Origin: Motacilla alba alba
Lineage: Eukaryota > Chordata > Aves > Passeriformes > Motacillidae
Direction: 5' to 3'
Assembly: GCF_015832195.1 (NCBI RefSeq)
Contig: NC_052027.1
Coordinates: forward strand, 496,001-560,000
DNA: 64,000 nucleotides
Shown in pieces: positions 13,557 through 25,500 of the stretch; position 1 is the first letter of the stretch; the number at the start of each line of letters is the position of its first letter. A program made the translations under genes and the position numbers. Below the pieces are notes generated by a model that saw nothing but the letters and a program-made list of their open reading frames with translations, searched no databases and was not told where the DNA came from.

Positions 13557-16500
13557 GTGAGTGGCTGTTCCCGGGGGCAGGCTGGTGCAGAAGGAGGGGC
13601 GGAGGCTGCAGTGAGCACTGGAGGCTGGTCTGTAGCATCGCAGTCCCAAACGGAGTAAGGGCACCTCGGCCGTGACCTCGTCTGTCTCATCCCTGTGGGG
13701 TCACAGAAGGAACTGGACACGTGTCTGTCCAGGACTTCCACCACAGCATCACTGACCTGTGCTGCATGAATTACACTCACTGAGCAATACAATAAAATAG
13801 GAACTGGGGACTAGGAAGGAGTCAGACCCCTTGATTTTTTCAAGGGTCTTGAATTCAGCCGCTGATTTGATCGTGCAGATAGTGGTGGGTCTGGTGTATA
13901 GCCCTGGATTTTGTGTGTAGCCCAGTCACCAGCTGCCCGGGTGCTGCGTGTTTCATGCAGGCTCACTGGCAGGCTCAGGGTTGGAAGCATTTTCTGGAAA
14001 TGGAGTTTACTGCACTTCATTTGCAATAAAGTATGTGCTTTTTCTGTGCTTAGCCGTATGGTGTTGGAGGGAGGCAGATCTATAGTGGAAATATTGTGAA
14101 ACAAAGCTTTGAAGTAGGGAATATGAACTGAGTCCTGGGATTGTGTGAGAATCAAACCAGTGATGCAGTTGTGAAATCCATGAATATGTAAATATGTGTT
14201 TTCAAAAGCAGCTTCTTTTCAGTTTAACCACACTTGTGGGCTTGGCTAAACCAGAAAATATCTGAAAAAAATAGAAAGAAAAACAATCTTGACTCAGAAT
14301 TTCATTTTGGAGGTGACTGCTCTGTGGTGAGGATACTGGCTTGTGCCATTCTGCTGGCTGGTGACCTCAAGGCCCTGTGGAGGCCACTGCCCATTGCAGC
14401 TGGGGCTGGGCCCTGCTCCCTGTGTGTGCCAGGCCAGAGGTGTCCAGCTGGGCTCTGTGGGGCCACGCTTGTGCTCGTGCTGGGGGTTGGCAGCTGCTGG
14501 GGGTTGCTGTGTGCCCTGGCACAGCTGGCTCTCCTGGAGGTGTCAGGGGCGCAGGGTCTCGCTGGGCAGCACGGGCAGGGCAGGAGCTGTGCCTGGCAGG
14601 ATGTGTGCCCTGTGCCCTGCAGGATGTGTGCTCTGTGCCCAGCAGGGGCCGTGCTGGCAGAGGCTGTGCCCTGCAGGATGTGTGCCCTGTGCCCAGCAGG
14701 ATTTGTGCCTATGCCCAGCAGGATCTGTGCCCGACAGGGTGTGTGCCCTGTGCCCGACAGGGTGTGTGCCCTGTGCCCAGCAGGGTGTGTGCCCTGTGCC
14801 CAGCAGGGTGTGTGCCCTGTGCCCAGCACAGTCTGTGCCCTGGGACCGTGGCAGCCCTGGCAGCATGGAGCCAGGCGCTGCTCCTGGCTGCTCTCCTTGC
14901 AGCACCTGAGCTCTCCACCTTTGCCTCCCTGGGCCACAGTGTTTGTCGCTGTCTCTTCTGCCAGCGGTATCTGTGAAAGTCGCTCAGCTGGAGTTGTGCC
15001 CTTTGTTCCAGATGAAACTCATGTCATTCAGTTCAGTGGCCAAAGACTGCAGCTGCTGTTCAGTGCCTTTCACAGCAAGCCTGGGCTTTGCCTGCTTGCT
15101 GCCCTTCTCCTCACCAGCCCCAGGCTCTTCACAGTCTGTTTCTTCCTCTAACCCCTGGTGATTTTTTTCCTGTTTCAGCTGCAAGAGCAGTGATTTTTGC
15201 TGTTACATTACTAAATCCTATTTATTCCATATTACTAAATCCCATTTAATCTGTTTACTCGGTCTCTCTGGTGTGAGGCTTTACTGCTGTCTTGTGCCAA
15301 GCTCTGCTGATGATGAGTTGCTGTTCAGATCCTCTCTGTCCTTTTGGCATCTGGCTGTTGCATGTTGGTTGTGTGGTGCTGGGTGCTGCACTGTGCACCA
15401 AGGAATTGAAGGAATTGGCCAGTAAGGAGCTCTGGTTCAGAGATGGAGCCCACAGAGGTTCAGGGGGTGTCTGGCCTCAGCCATTAGCTCAGAGCAGTAT
15501 TAGGACTTTGCATTGCTTACAATTCTAGAAGCTGCTGCTGTGCAGTGTCCACAGGTGCCAGGTGGTTCTCCACTGTTCTGAAGGAGCTGAGCACAAGTGC
15601 TGGTGTTGGTGGTGTTAATCAGGTCAGCGTGATTTCAGTGCTCTCTCCTGCTGAGTCCTCACTGTCCATTCCATGTCCAGAGACTCCCGTAATACATTTT
15701 TGCCTTCCAGACTGCTCTGTACCTCCCTTACCAGGCTCATCTGCACCACTTCCCCAGCTGCTCCTGTGTGTCGTTATTCTGATGGGGCTGTGGCACTCTC
15801 AGGATTCAGGGTCCCTCCAGTGCCCTTTGTCCCCGTGTGCAGCGGGCTGTGCCCAGCCCTGGCTCTGGCCATCGCCGTGCCTCCGGGGCCGCGGGCTCGT
15901 CCCTCTGTCTGCCTGCAGTTGTTCTGTCTGTGTGTGCAGGCACGGGGCTCTGCAGTCTCCACGCTGTCCCCGGCAGCATGCCTGAGTGTGTTCGTGTTGT
16001 GCACAGGCACTCTGAGGTAACTTTGGATGCAGAAGCCTTTCGTGAGCACTTTTCAGTGGACTAAAGCCAGCACAGTGTGCGGGGTGGCAAAGGGCCCTTC
16101 TGCAGCAGTGACAGCTGTATTTGTACTGCGAGCTGTACGAAACTCTCTCCCTTTCCAGCAATGTCTCCTCTCCTGTGCCATCCTCCAGGGCACCCAGTTT
16201 GGGAAGGGGCTGGCCGGGGGCCTGGTGTGGTACAGGTGCTTGTGCCACTGGAGATCCCTGCATGCAGTGCTGGTTCAGCTGGAAGAGGAGATCACGCCCC
16301 GAATCCCAGTGACCGTGTGCAGGGAGGGAGGCGATGTGCTGACGGTGTTCATTTGAAAATGTGTGCCTTTTTGATGTGTTCACCTGGCCTTTTTGCTTTT
16401 TCTTTTCCACGATTCCCTAGGAAAGATCAGCACCTCCTGTCCCCTGTGAACTGCTGGTACCTGGTTCTGACGCAGACCCGTCGAGAGAGCCGAGACCACG

Positions 16501-19500
16501 CCACCCTGAATGACATCTTCATGAACAATGTCATCGTCCGGCTCTCGCAGATCAGTGAGGATGTCATCAGGCTCTTCAAAAAGGTAACCTGAGCAGCCTT
16601 GCTTCACGAGCGTCCATCCTGGAATTTTAGTCTAAAATAGAATTGTCTTAAATGTTGCAGAGCAAATCTTGCAAGGGACTATCACTAAAAAGTGTTCCTG
16701 GTAGTATTTATCCTAGAGTTTGAAAGAAACTGAGATCTAGACCTGTCAAGTCTGGAGTGTGAGGTGTGCCCTGGTGCTCAAAGTGTCAGTGCCAGAGAAG
16801 AGAGAGGTGAAAACAGGCTGACTTTTTTTCTAGGCTCTTTGGAGGGCTTCGGAGAACAGGTCAGAACAGGCCTGTTGGGTGGAACCTTGCTCAAGAGCAG
16901 GGTGACAGCTATGAGGCAGGTACAAGAAAGGAGTCACTGTGCTTCCTGAAGGCAAGAGTCATGCCTCAGAAATTCAGTGGAGGTATTTCCAGGAGCCAGA
17001 GATCGTGTCATTAGCTAGTTGTAGGGCCTTCACTGGAAAAGGGCCTTAGCTGAAATTCTTGAAGAGCTGTTGAAGAGTAGAGAGGGGTTGTTTTCTGGAT
17101 TAATGATTAGTTAAAAGGCAGGAAAAAAGGGAAGGAGAGTTCCAGTGATGTTCCTAATAAATTATTTGGAAAAAGCCTGAACAGTAAGATGACGAAATCT
17201 GCTGATGATACAGAATTATTAATGATAACCAAATTAAAAAGGAGCATCAGAGACTTCTGAGAATCACACAGTCAGGTGGACCAGAGCTGTTCATTGAAGG
17301 TGAGGAGTGTGGTAAGAGCACCAAGAGTCCCGGCAGAGGGTAGGCTCTGTGGCCTTGTTTTCATCAGGGGCAGCTGGGGACTGTCGTGAGGGAGCAGGGT
17401 GAGCCACAGGGCACCTGCCTCTCCAGGAGGAGAAGGCTCATAATCAGGGCTTATCTTGAAATTTCAGCCTGACTGGAGAATAAACTTAATGTGATATTTT
17501 TATGGCCAGTTTCCTCTAGTTTATAGATCTGACCTAGAAATTAAACTGCAAGGTCAGGTTGTGTTGGCTGATTTGATATGGGATATCATCCCTTTTCCTG
17601 TTCTCCTGCCCTCCAGAAATGGAGATACTTGGTATGTGTTGGTTAGTCCAGTTCTGTCTCAAAATGTTCCTCCCATTTGCATTTTGCTCTGAACCAGTTT
17701 TGGAGATTTATGTTTAAACTGTGCTTCTGCTTTCCCTGCCCATGTCTGTGGATGGTGTGTCTCATTTGGAAACACGGGACAAATTCAGCCAGCTTGCAAA
17801 CAAGGACATATATTGAGTGTTCTGAGTGTTCTGGTGTTGTATGTCAATCCTCAGCCAGGACAGGATGGTGAAGTATTTCATCCATTCAGCAGAATTATTT
17901 CTTTGTGTTTGGTGTTCTTCCATCTCCTCTCATTTTTGAATTTACGCTTCTAAGGCTCAACACTTAAATTTTATAGAAATGGTTGCTGCTTGTTTCTCCC
18001 TCTTCCACCTCCTGCCAGGAGAGCTGGCATGACTCTCTCTGCAGCCTGCCAGAGCCAGCACCTGCTTTGCATCCAGAGGAACCTTGACAGGGCAAGGAAC
18101 CTCGTGAGCATCTGTGATTTCACTGGGTTTGTTCCTTGGACTTACCTGTCCCTGCAAATAACGTTCAGCTAAAGCAGGGAAAAAGACTTTGTGTTGACAT
18201 TTGCCTTTCATGTGGACAGAGAGGCTGCCACTTTTGAGCATATTCAGGTTATTTATTTTTCTCAACTTATGGCACGCCTTGTCTGAAGGGATCTGAGGCT
18301 GCACTTCCCACTTCTCAGCAGTGCTCAGTGGGAACCTGGGGCGCCTGTGTGGAAATAGGAGCATGCTGGTAAATGCGTTTTGAAGATCCAGCCTTGCAGT
18401 ATATGAAGCTGCTCAGAGGAGGGATCTTTCACTGTGGTTTCAGTCTGGCTTTGAGTGTGGTGGGTAAAGCCCTCCAAGCCCTCCTCCAGGGGGGCCAGGC
18501 TGTGCATGCTGCTGGCAGATAACCCAGCTGCAGAAGGGTTAAAGCACCCGCAGTCGTGGTTCAGCTGCTGGGTGTGCTGGAGATTGCTCTTTGATGGTAA
18601 ATTAGAGTAACATTTTTTTCCAGAAATGTCACTTTTAATTCTTCCCATCTAGAGTTTATTAATGGCCTGTGACATGCCGCGGGGACATAAGGAGCCAGGA
18701 GGTTTTGTGTTTCCTGCGCTCATTATGTAAATGTGAACAGTCCTGGGAAGGGCGGGGAGGGCTCCCGGGGTACAGGATGAGCATAACTGAGGAGCAGTTG
18801 CTCAGCACGTGGTGATCTGCCTGGAAAGATGTGGGTGCTGAGCTGCTGCTCCCTTGGCTCCCCTGGCTGAGCCTGGCTCAGGTGGGGTCACTGTCACTGA
18901 CCCAGGCAGTGTGGCTTGTCCCTCTCCAGCCGAGTGTCCTCCCCAGCTCGCCTCCTCTGTCCAGCTGGGAGCCCTTCCAACCCAAACCATTCTGGCATTC
19001 TGTGAGGAGAGCAGAAGAAAACTCAGTTGGGCAGATTTCCCTGGGGCTTCCAGTGTGAGTCACGTTCCCGATGCAGGAGATGTTCAGGGTGAGTGTGCTG
19101 ACGTTGCTGATGGGCAGCAGGCAGTGGAGATGCTGAGCTGTGTCCCTGTGGAGATGTGGCTCTCTCTGCTGCCAGGGCGAGTCTGTCACCATGAAACCTC
19201 GTAGCATGTCCTGCCACACTCAAACCCAGGCTGAGGCACCATTGCCAGGCAGGTGTTTGCTCCACTCTAACCTTCTGCTGTGCAGAAGGAAGGAAGTATG
19301 ATGCTTCTTCCAGGTATGGGATACAGGAAATTACATGTTTGAGCCAGAGCATTGCTATGTCCAAAATAAGGGTGCTGGCTTATTCCCCAGTGTGGGATTT
19401 AATTATGTGCTGCGACAGTGAATTTAATCACAGCCCATGCTGCTTTGTCCTGGATGGAGGTTGGATGAAGCAGCAGTGTGTGGATGGGAGCTCTTGTCTT

Positions 19501-22500
19501 TGTCTTCAGAGTAAGTGTTCTCTGTTGTCAGTCATCCATGCTACTGCTTCCCCATACTTTGTCAGCATGGCAGGAGTTTTAATAAATTGCTAACTTGAAG
19601 CCATTGCTGTCTCAGTGAGCAATTGTGGGTTTTAGGAGGAATGTGAGGCATAAAGGAAGCACCTAAATTGCAGTTCGGGTTTTGTGGATGGTCCCAGGAA
19701 CTGGAATGATGTTTTGGTGTTGTCTCCTGTAAGTACACAAATATAATTTCTCTGTTGGAGAAAGGGAAGGCAGCAGGCTTGGAGGAGAGGCAAGTCCTTC
19801 AGTTTGGAAGAGGCTCCAGCATCCTCACTCATCCTCACTGCCCTCTTGGATGCTGGGACACTCCCAGTGGTGCCACAGACCCTTTGCAGCAGGGGCCAGG
19901 TGTTGGGTTAGTGTCTGTGAGCAACTGGCTCTTTAACTCTGCTTCCCACCTGTGGTTGCCTGTGCAGGTGTAGCTCGTGGGACAACAACTGGTCTAACTC
20001 ACGGACACACTGTGCTTACTGGTGGGACTTTCACCCTTTAGACTCCTTGCCTCAGGCTTTGCTTTAAGTCTAACTTCTAATAATCTAGATTAAACTTTCA
20101 AAAGTATGTAGGTTGTCCCATTGACTGGACAATTAGAGGACCTGTCCCCGTCGAGGGCTTCTCTCATCACCCAGCCTGATGGAATGTTGTTTTCCCTGCC
20201 CATGTGCACAAAACTTCCTGGAGTTATTTGAGGAAATCTGGGAGAAACTGCTCAGTTTTGTTTTGGTTTGGTTTAGGGGAGGGAGGAGGGGGGGTGTCTA
20301 TACTTAGTTTAAACACATCTTCAAGCTATAATAAGTATTTCCTAGCCAAGAAGATTCCACGGAGAGATTTGTGGTGTAATTACAGGCAGGCAGGAAAGCA
20401 GTGTGAGCACATCCCAGCACCTCCAGCTGCTGGGTTGCAGTAGGAATTGGTTTGATCTGCAGCCAAGCTCCAGTGTTGGGCAGCTCCCCATGCTGTGGCC
20501 TCTCCATGAAGGGCTGTGCCCATGCTGTAGGAGGCTGGCAACTCCATCTGCCTCATCCTGCCTGGCAAGGAAAGGGAAAACACAGGCTGATAGTGGGATT
20601 TCAGCAGACAGGAGGATGCCAGGAGTTCCTCACTGGCACTGTCTCCTCAGCTGGCTGAACTTTGGCTGCTGCTGTTGTGAAACTGGAAACCTTATTATAT
20701 AACTGTGGTGTAGCTATTTTGTAATGTCCTTTTTCAGAGATGCTTTGGTTCACTCGGGTCAGATAGTGAAAATGAGTTACTGAGGAGGAGCTGGGGCTTG
20801 GTCATGGCCAAGGGAATCATAAACCTGGGATGCCAGTGCTGGGGAGCCCTGGTAGTCTTTGCTCTGAAATACCAGCATTGGCTGGAAATTGCAGGTCCAG
20901 CAGCAGATGTGCTTAATCACAGAGCAGCAGAGTGTTTCAGATCAAGACAGATTGACAGGTGATGCTCTGGGGCTGGAGGATGCCAATCTAGAGAACACAA
21001 ATGGCTGTTGGATAATGTACACCCTGCCAGTCTCAAAGGGAATCTCTGCCAATCCCAAACTGGGGACAGTGTTGTGTGTTACACCCAAATGGGGAGCTGT
21101 CTGTGGGCTGGGAATTTATTTTACCAGTGGAAGGGCAAAGCAGTATTGCCCATAATTTTAGATTCATGTGTTTTGCAGGGTTAAATAGGTTCAATTATAT
21201 GAAATTCCTCCCCTCATGGTCTCTGAAACCCTGTTTGGGTGATCCATGGACAAACATCAACCTCAAATGAATATGGAGCCGCTCTGAAACTGCATGAGAC
21301 TTTGCTGCGCTGTGTATTCACGTTTCAGATTCCTCTGAAGTGTATTTTCATTTTAGATCTGCGTGTTTTGAGCATAACAGTGTCACCTCTCTTGTTCTTG
21401 TCTTGCAGAGCAAGGAGATTGGCCTCCAGATGCACGAGGAGCTCCTGAAGGTCACCAATGAGCTCTACACGGTGAGCGTGAGCCCGTCCCACCGTTCCTG
21501 GCCGCAGCCTGGGGAGCACGGGCATTTGTTAGAGCAAATCTGAGGAGGCTCTGCCCTGGCTGTCCTGCAGCGTGGCCCATTCCTTCCCCTCCCATCCTTT
21601 GGGAGAGCCTCTCTCCTCACTGGGGTGGTGGCAGTGCTGGAGGGTTTCCCAGCAGTCCGAGGCCAGGGGCTGGGTCCGGGTGCCCAGCTGCTTCCCTCGA
21701 GCCTGGCTGGGGCTGTTTGTGTGTGATCCAGTCAGATCCCTGTGTCTGTGATGCTCTCACCTGCCAGGCTGGGGCTGTTTGTGTGTGATCCAGTCAGATC
21801 CCTGTCTGTGATGCTCTCACCTGCTGGGGCTCGGGCACCACAGTGCCTTTTGGCCCTGCTCAGACACTGGGTTGGTGATTTCCAGGCACCAGTGGCTCTT
21901 AGCTGGCCGTGCTTGTGTGTTGGACACCTCCCTGCCCCTCTGAGCCCGTGGCCTGGGGGGATGGCTGAATACACCTTCTGCTGGGGAATGCAGAAAACTT
22001 CTGGCTCATAGAGGAGCTTCTGCCCCGAGGAACACTTTGGCTGCAGAGTTGTCTGTGCCTCCCAGTGAGATCATGTGCTGTTAGTCAGGACACGGCTCTT
22101 CAAGCAGGTTTTCATAGCAGAGTAGTAAAAGTCTTTGTGTTGCTTCTGCCTCTTGCCCTGTAGCAAGTGGTTTTTTTAAAATTTATTTTATTTGTGGTTT
22201 AGGAGCAACAAAACCATATAAAGTCTGCCTTTTGTTGGAAAATTGAGATAATATATTTGCTTTCTTTGGTTGTGTCTGTAACTGGTACATAAATAATGCT
22301 GCAGTAGGTTTATTCCTAAACAATCATTCTGTTTCATCTTTTTGAAGAACAGGCCTAAACAACAGAGCATGAATGATTGTATTTGAAATTTCTGCCATAA
22401 ATCTCTTCTTAGCAGGTTTGTTCCTGCATTGGCTGTTGAAGGATTTGATTGTTGTGAGACCTGCAGTGTGGGTGGACAGCAGATCAGATTAAAAAGCCTG

Positions 22501-25500
22501 TGTGAGATTTGGGAGTGCGTTGTTGATGGTTGAATGTCACAAGCTGTGTTAGGGGTGGTGACTAATTAGGATTAATTACAGCAGCAGCATGACAGATGCA
22601 AAACAAGGAAAGACTAACAAGGGCTGGGCTGACCTGCATATCTGTGGACCAGTCTGCTCTGAACCCAGCCAGGGGACAGGGCCATCCCCAAGGGACACGC
22701 TGGGGTCACGGAGGGGTCAGCAATGTGCTGAGGTCCCAGTGCAAGCAGCGACCAAGGAGGAGCACAGAGGGTGATTCTGCTCATCCTCACAGGAGCTGAG
22801 GTTTCTCCCATTCACTGCTTTGCTGCAGGTGCTGAGCAGAATGGGCTTGAATGGTGAAACAAACTGGTTTGAGTGGGAAACTGGGAGAGCTGGAGGAGCT
22901 CTGTGTTTGTGTTCAGCCTTGCTGCTGAGATAACAAACTGGCTGTCATCCAGGCAGGAGGGAGCAGGGAAGGGACGTACTTCAAAAGCATGAAGAGCAAT
23001 GATTGCCTGTGGGGCAGTCAGGGTCACCTCACATCTGCTTGGTGCCAGCAGCTCCTGCTGCTCAGAGCTCTGTCCTTGAGCCACCAGGTGAAACAGGCCC
23101 AGCTGCCCCGGCTCATGGGTGCTGGGGGTGGCTGGGGGCATCCTTGGGGCTGAGCTGCTGTTGGTGTGTTCTTTGCAGCACGCTGGGTGCCCACGAGCAG
23201 CACGGGAGCTGTGGCTGCTGACAAAGCCAGACACGGGGCAGGGACCTGGCTCACAGGACAGCAGGCTGCTGCTTCCTCAGAAATGTCATTTGACTGCTGC
23301 CAGCACAGGGAAGTCGATTTTCTTGCCTCTGGCCAGGCCTTTATCCACAGCTCGTCCATGCCCTGGTGAGGCTGCTCTTTAAGCCTCCCCAAGGGGAATT
23401 CTGTGCACTGGGTGTGTGGGGTTTCACCCCCGGATTGGGATGACCCCGAAAGATGGAAAAGTCCCTCCTCCAACCCGTGCCTTCGAAGAAAGACTCAGTA
23501 GTCTTCTGTTGTCTGTTCTCAAGGTTGTTTATTGTTGGTTATCTACAAGATTCTTCTCCCTGAACTGCTGTGGCCCGTTCAGCAGCTCAGACAAAGGCAC
23601 TCTGCCCTCCCAGGGGGCTGGTGCTATCTTTTATATCATATATTACGTACTACATGTTTATGCTTTTTCTCCAATACCTACTATCTATATTGAATGGTGA
23701 CTTTCTACTCTAAACCAATCTGTGAGTGCCAACACCACCAAAGACATGGAGGTTAGGAAGGAGAAAGAAAGAGGACAGGGCACACCCAAGTCCCTCCATC
23801 TTAGAACTCCTGACCCCCATGTACAAAACTTGGACCCCTGCGTACAAGGCTTAAACCCCCCTGTACAGCACTCAGAAATCCTACCCTTTACTTCGTGACT
23901 ACTTCTACTACGCTATCTAAACTTTTGTGTGTGTGGCTTGTAATTCTTCATACAGAGTTAGTAACTTGCTCCACGGGCTAAGATCAAAACCCCACGTGTG
24001 TCTTTGGCTGCATGCCAGGGTCTCAGAGCCCCCTGCCAGCGGCTCTGGCCATCCAGGACACCCAGAGGAGAATCCTGGGTTCCGACATGGGTGGAAACAA
24101 CAATTTTTTACAGGCTTCTCAGGCATTCACTGTCTCAAACTTAAGCCAAAACAACCGCATTGATTTTAACTCAGCCTTGTTGCTGTTCTGATGCAAGTCA
24201 CCCCGTGGAGTCTGTATGGAGAGAACCAAAGCCGCACTGATTTTAATCAAAATGGAAGTGGATGACTCTCATTCTGAAGTGGAGATGCTTGTGAATGGTT
24301 TTGTGCAGAAATAGTTCAGCTGTGAATTAAAACCAGCCTAATTCCTTTGGTTCCTCCTTATGGATTCCAGCAGAGAGGTACCAGTTGGAGCTGGTAAAGG
24401 CAGAAGGCTGAGGGGGCCTGAGCCTGTACCTGACACGGTCACCCCATTTCTGCTCTGGCTCCTCTGCTGGGTCAGAACCTTGGGGATGAGCTGTTGAGGA
24501 GAACAAAGCCCTTGTAGCTGGAGACTGCCAGCAGTGCCATTTATGGCCGGTATTTTGGCAACAGCCTTTATCCAGAACATGTAATTAATATGGAAAACAC
24601 AACTCGTGTTGTTAAATAACTAATGAACATTGGAACATATTTTTCCTCCTTCGCTGCAGCTAATTAACTGATTTGCAGGAAGGATCCCCGGGACGCAGCT
24701 GTGGCAGTTTGTCTTTGTGTCACAGCAATGCAGGCCAGGGACAGCCTGATTTGATTGCGGGCACCGAGACGGCACGAGGGAATTGCAGATCAGGGGCTGA
24801 TTGCTGCAGTGCAGCTTGGCCCCGGCCAAAATTAAGGCAGATATAAACAGAAATATGCTCTGAATTTCCAAGAGTGAGCTGTGTGGCAGGGCAGCTGGTG
24901 AGGAGCACAGTGAGTTGTTTAAGGTGTCTATTTTGGTTGGGTAACTGTCCCATAACCTTTAGATTTCACAAAAATCCTGCAATTTGGAGCTCGTTGAGCT
25001 TCTCTGTCATGTTGTGTTAGGGCCTCTCTGCGTGCTGCAGAAACCTTTCCTCTTACTGCCTGAAGCCCTGATATGCAGCACTTTGCTTTTTCATTCCCTC
25101 TGTGCGTTCACAAAAAGATGTAGATGGTGAGGATGAAGAGGGCTCAGTGAAGCCCTCTGGTCTTTCTCTTTAAGAAAATCCAGGAATCATCTGTTTTGTG
25201 TGTGTCCTGTGACATTCACTGCAGAGAAGGCAGTTTGAAATATGTGTCTGGAATCTGTGTTAAGAATCTGCAGGGCTTGGAAATGCAGCAGCTCAGGGCC
25301 AAGCAGGAGCCTTTGCTCACTGCCCCCTGCCTGTCCCTGCGTTGGGGTGTCCCTGCAGCAGCAGGTTTGTGCAGCTCTGGTGGGCATTGGGAGCCTGCTT
25401 GGGCCGAGGGCTGTGCTTGGCAGGAGGAGGGGTCCTGCGGCTCAGCCTGACCTGCTCCAAGTCAAACACTCCTGGGTCCTGCTGGCAGCCACAGCTGAGG

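Larger units (their letters stand above)
16584..21408 (+). other. SRGAP3 intron 3
   Basis: 4.8 kb between exons 3 and 4. It holds the two CR1 remnants listed separately. A stretch at about 18600-18760 has the AT-rich, low-repeat look of possible conserved noncoding sequence. No exon or RNA gene is supportable. Confidence 0.7.

Noticed and set aside
13327..13560. ATG at 13327 as a start for a short SRGAP3 isoform
   Set aside because: It would require translating the polypyrimidine tract and acceptor of the intron. The cag at 13361-13363 is a normal splice acceptor and the protein continues from exon 1.
14234..15151. Plus-strand frame of 305 codons rich in Cys, Pro and Val
   Set aside because: It is carried by the 23-bp array, which is open in all frames.
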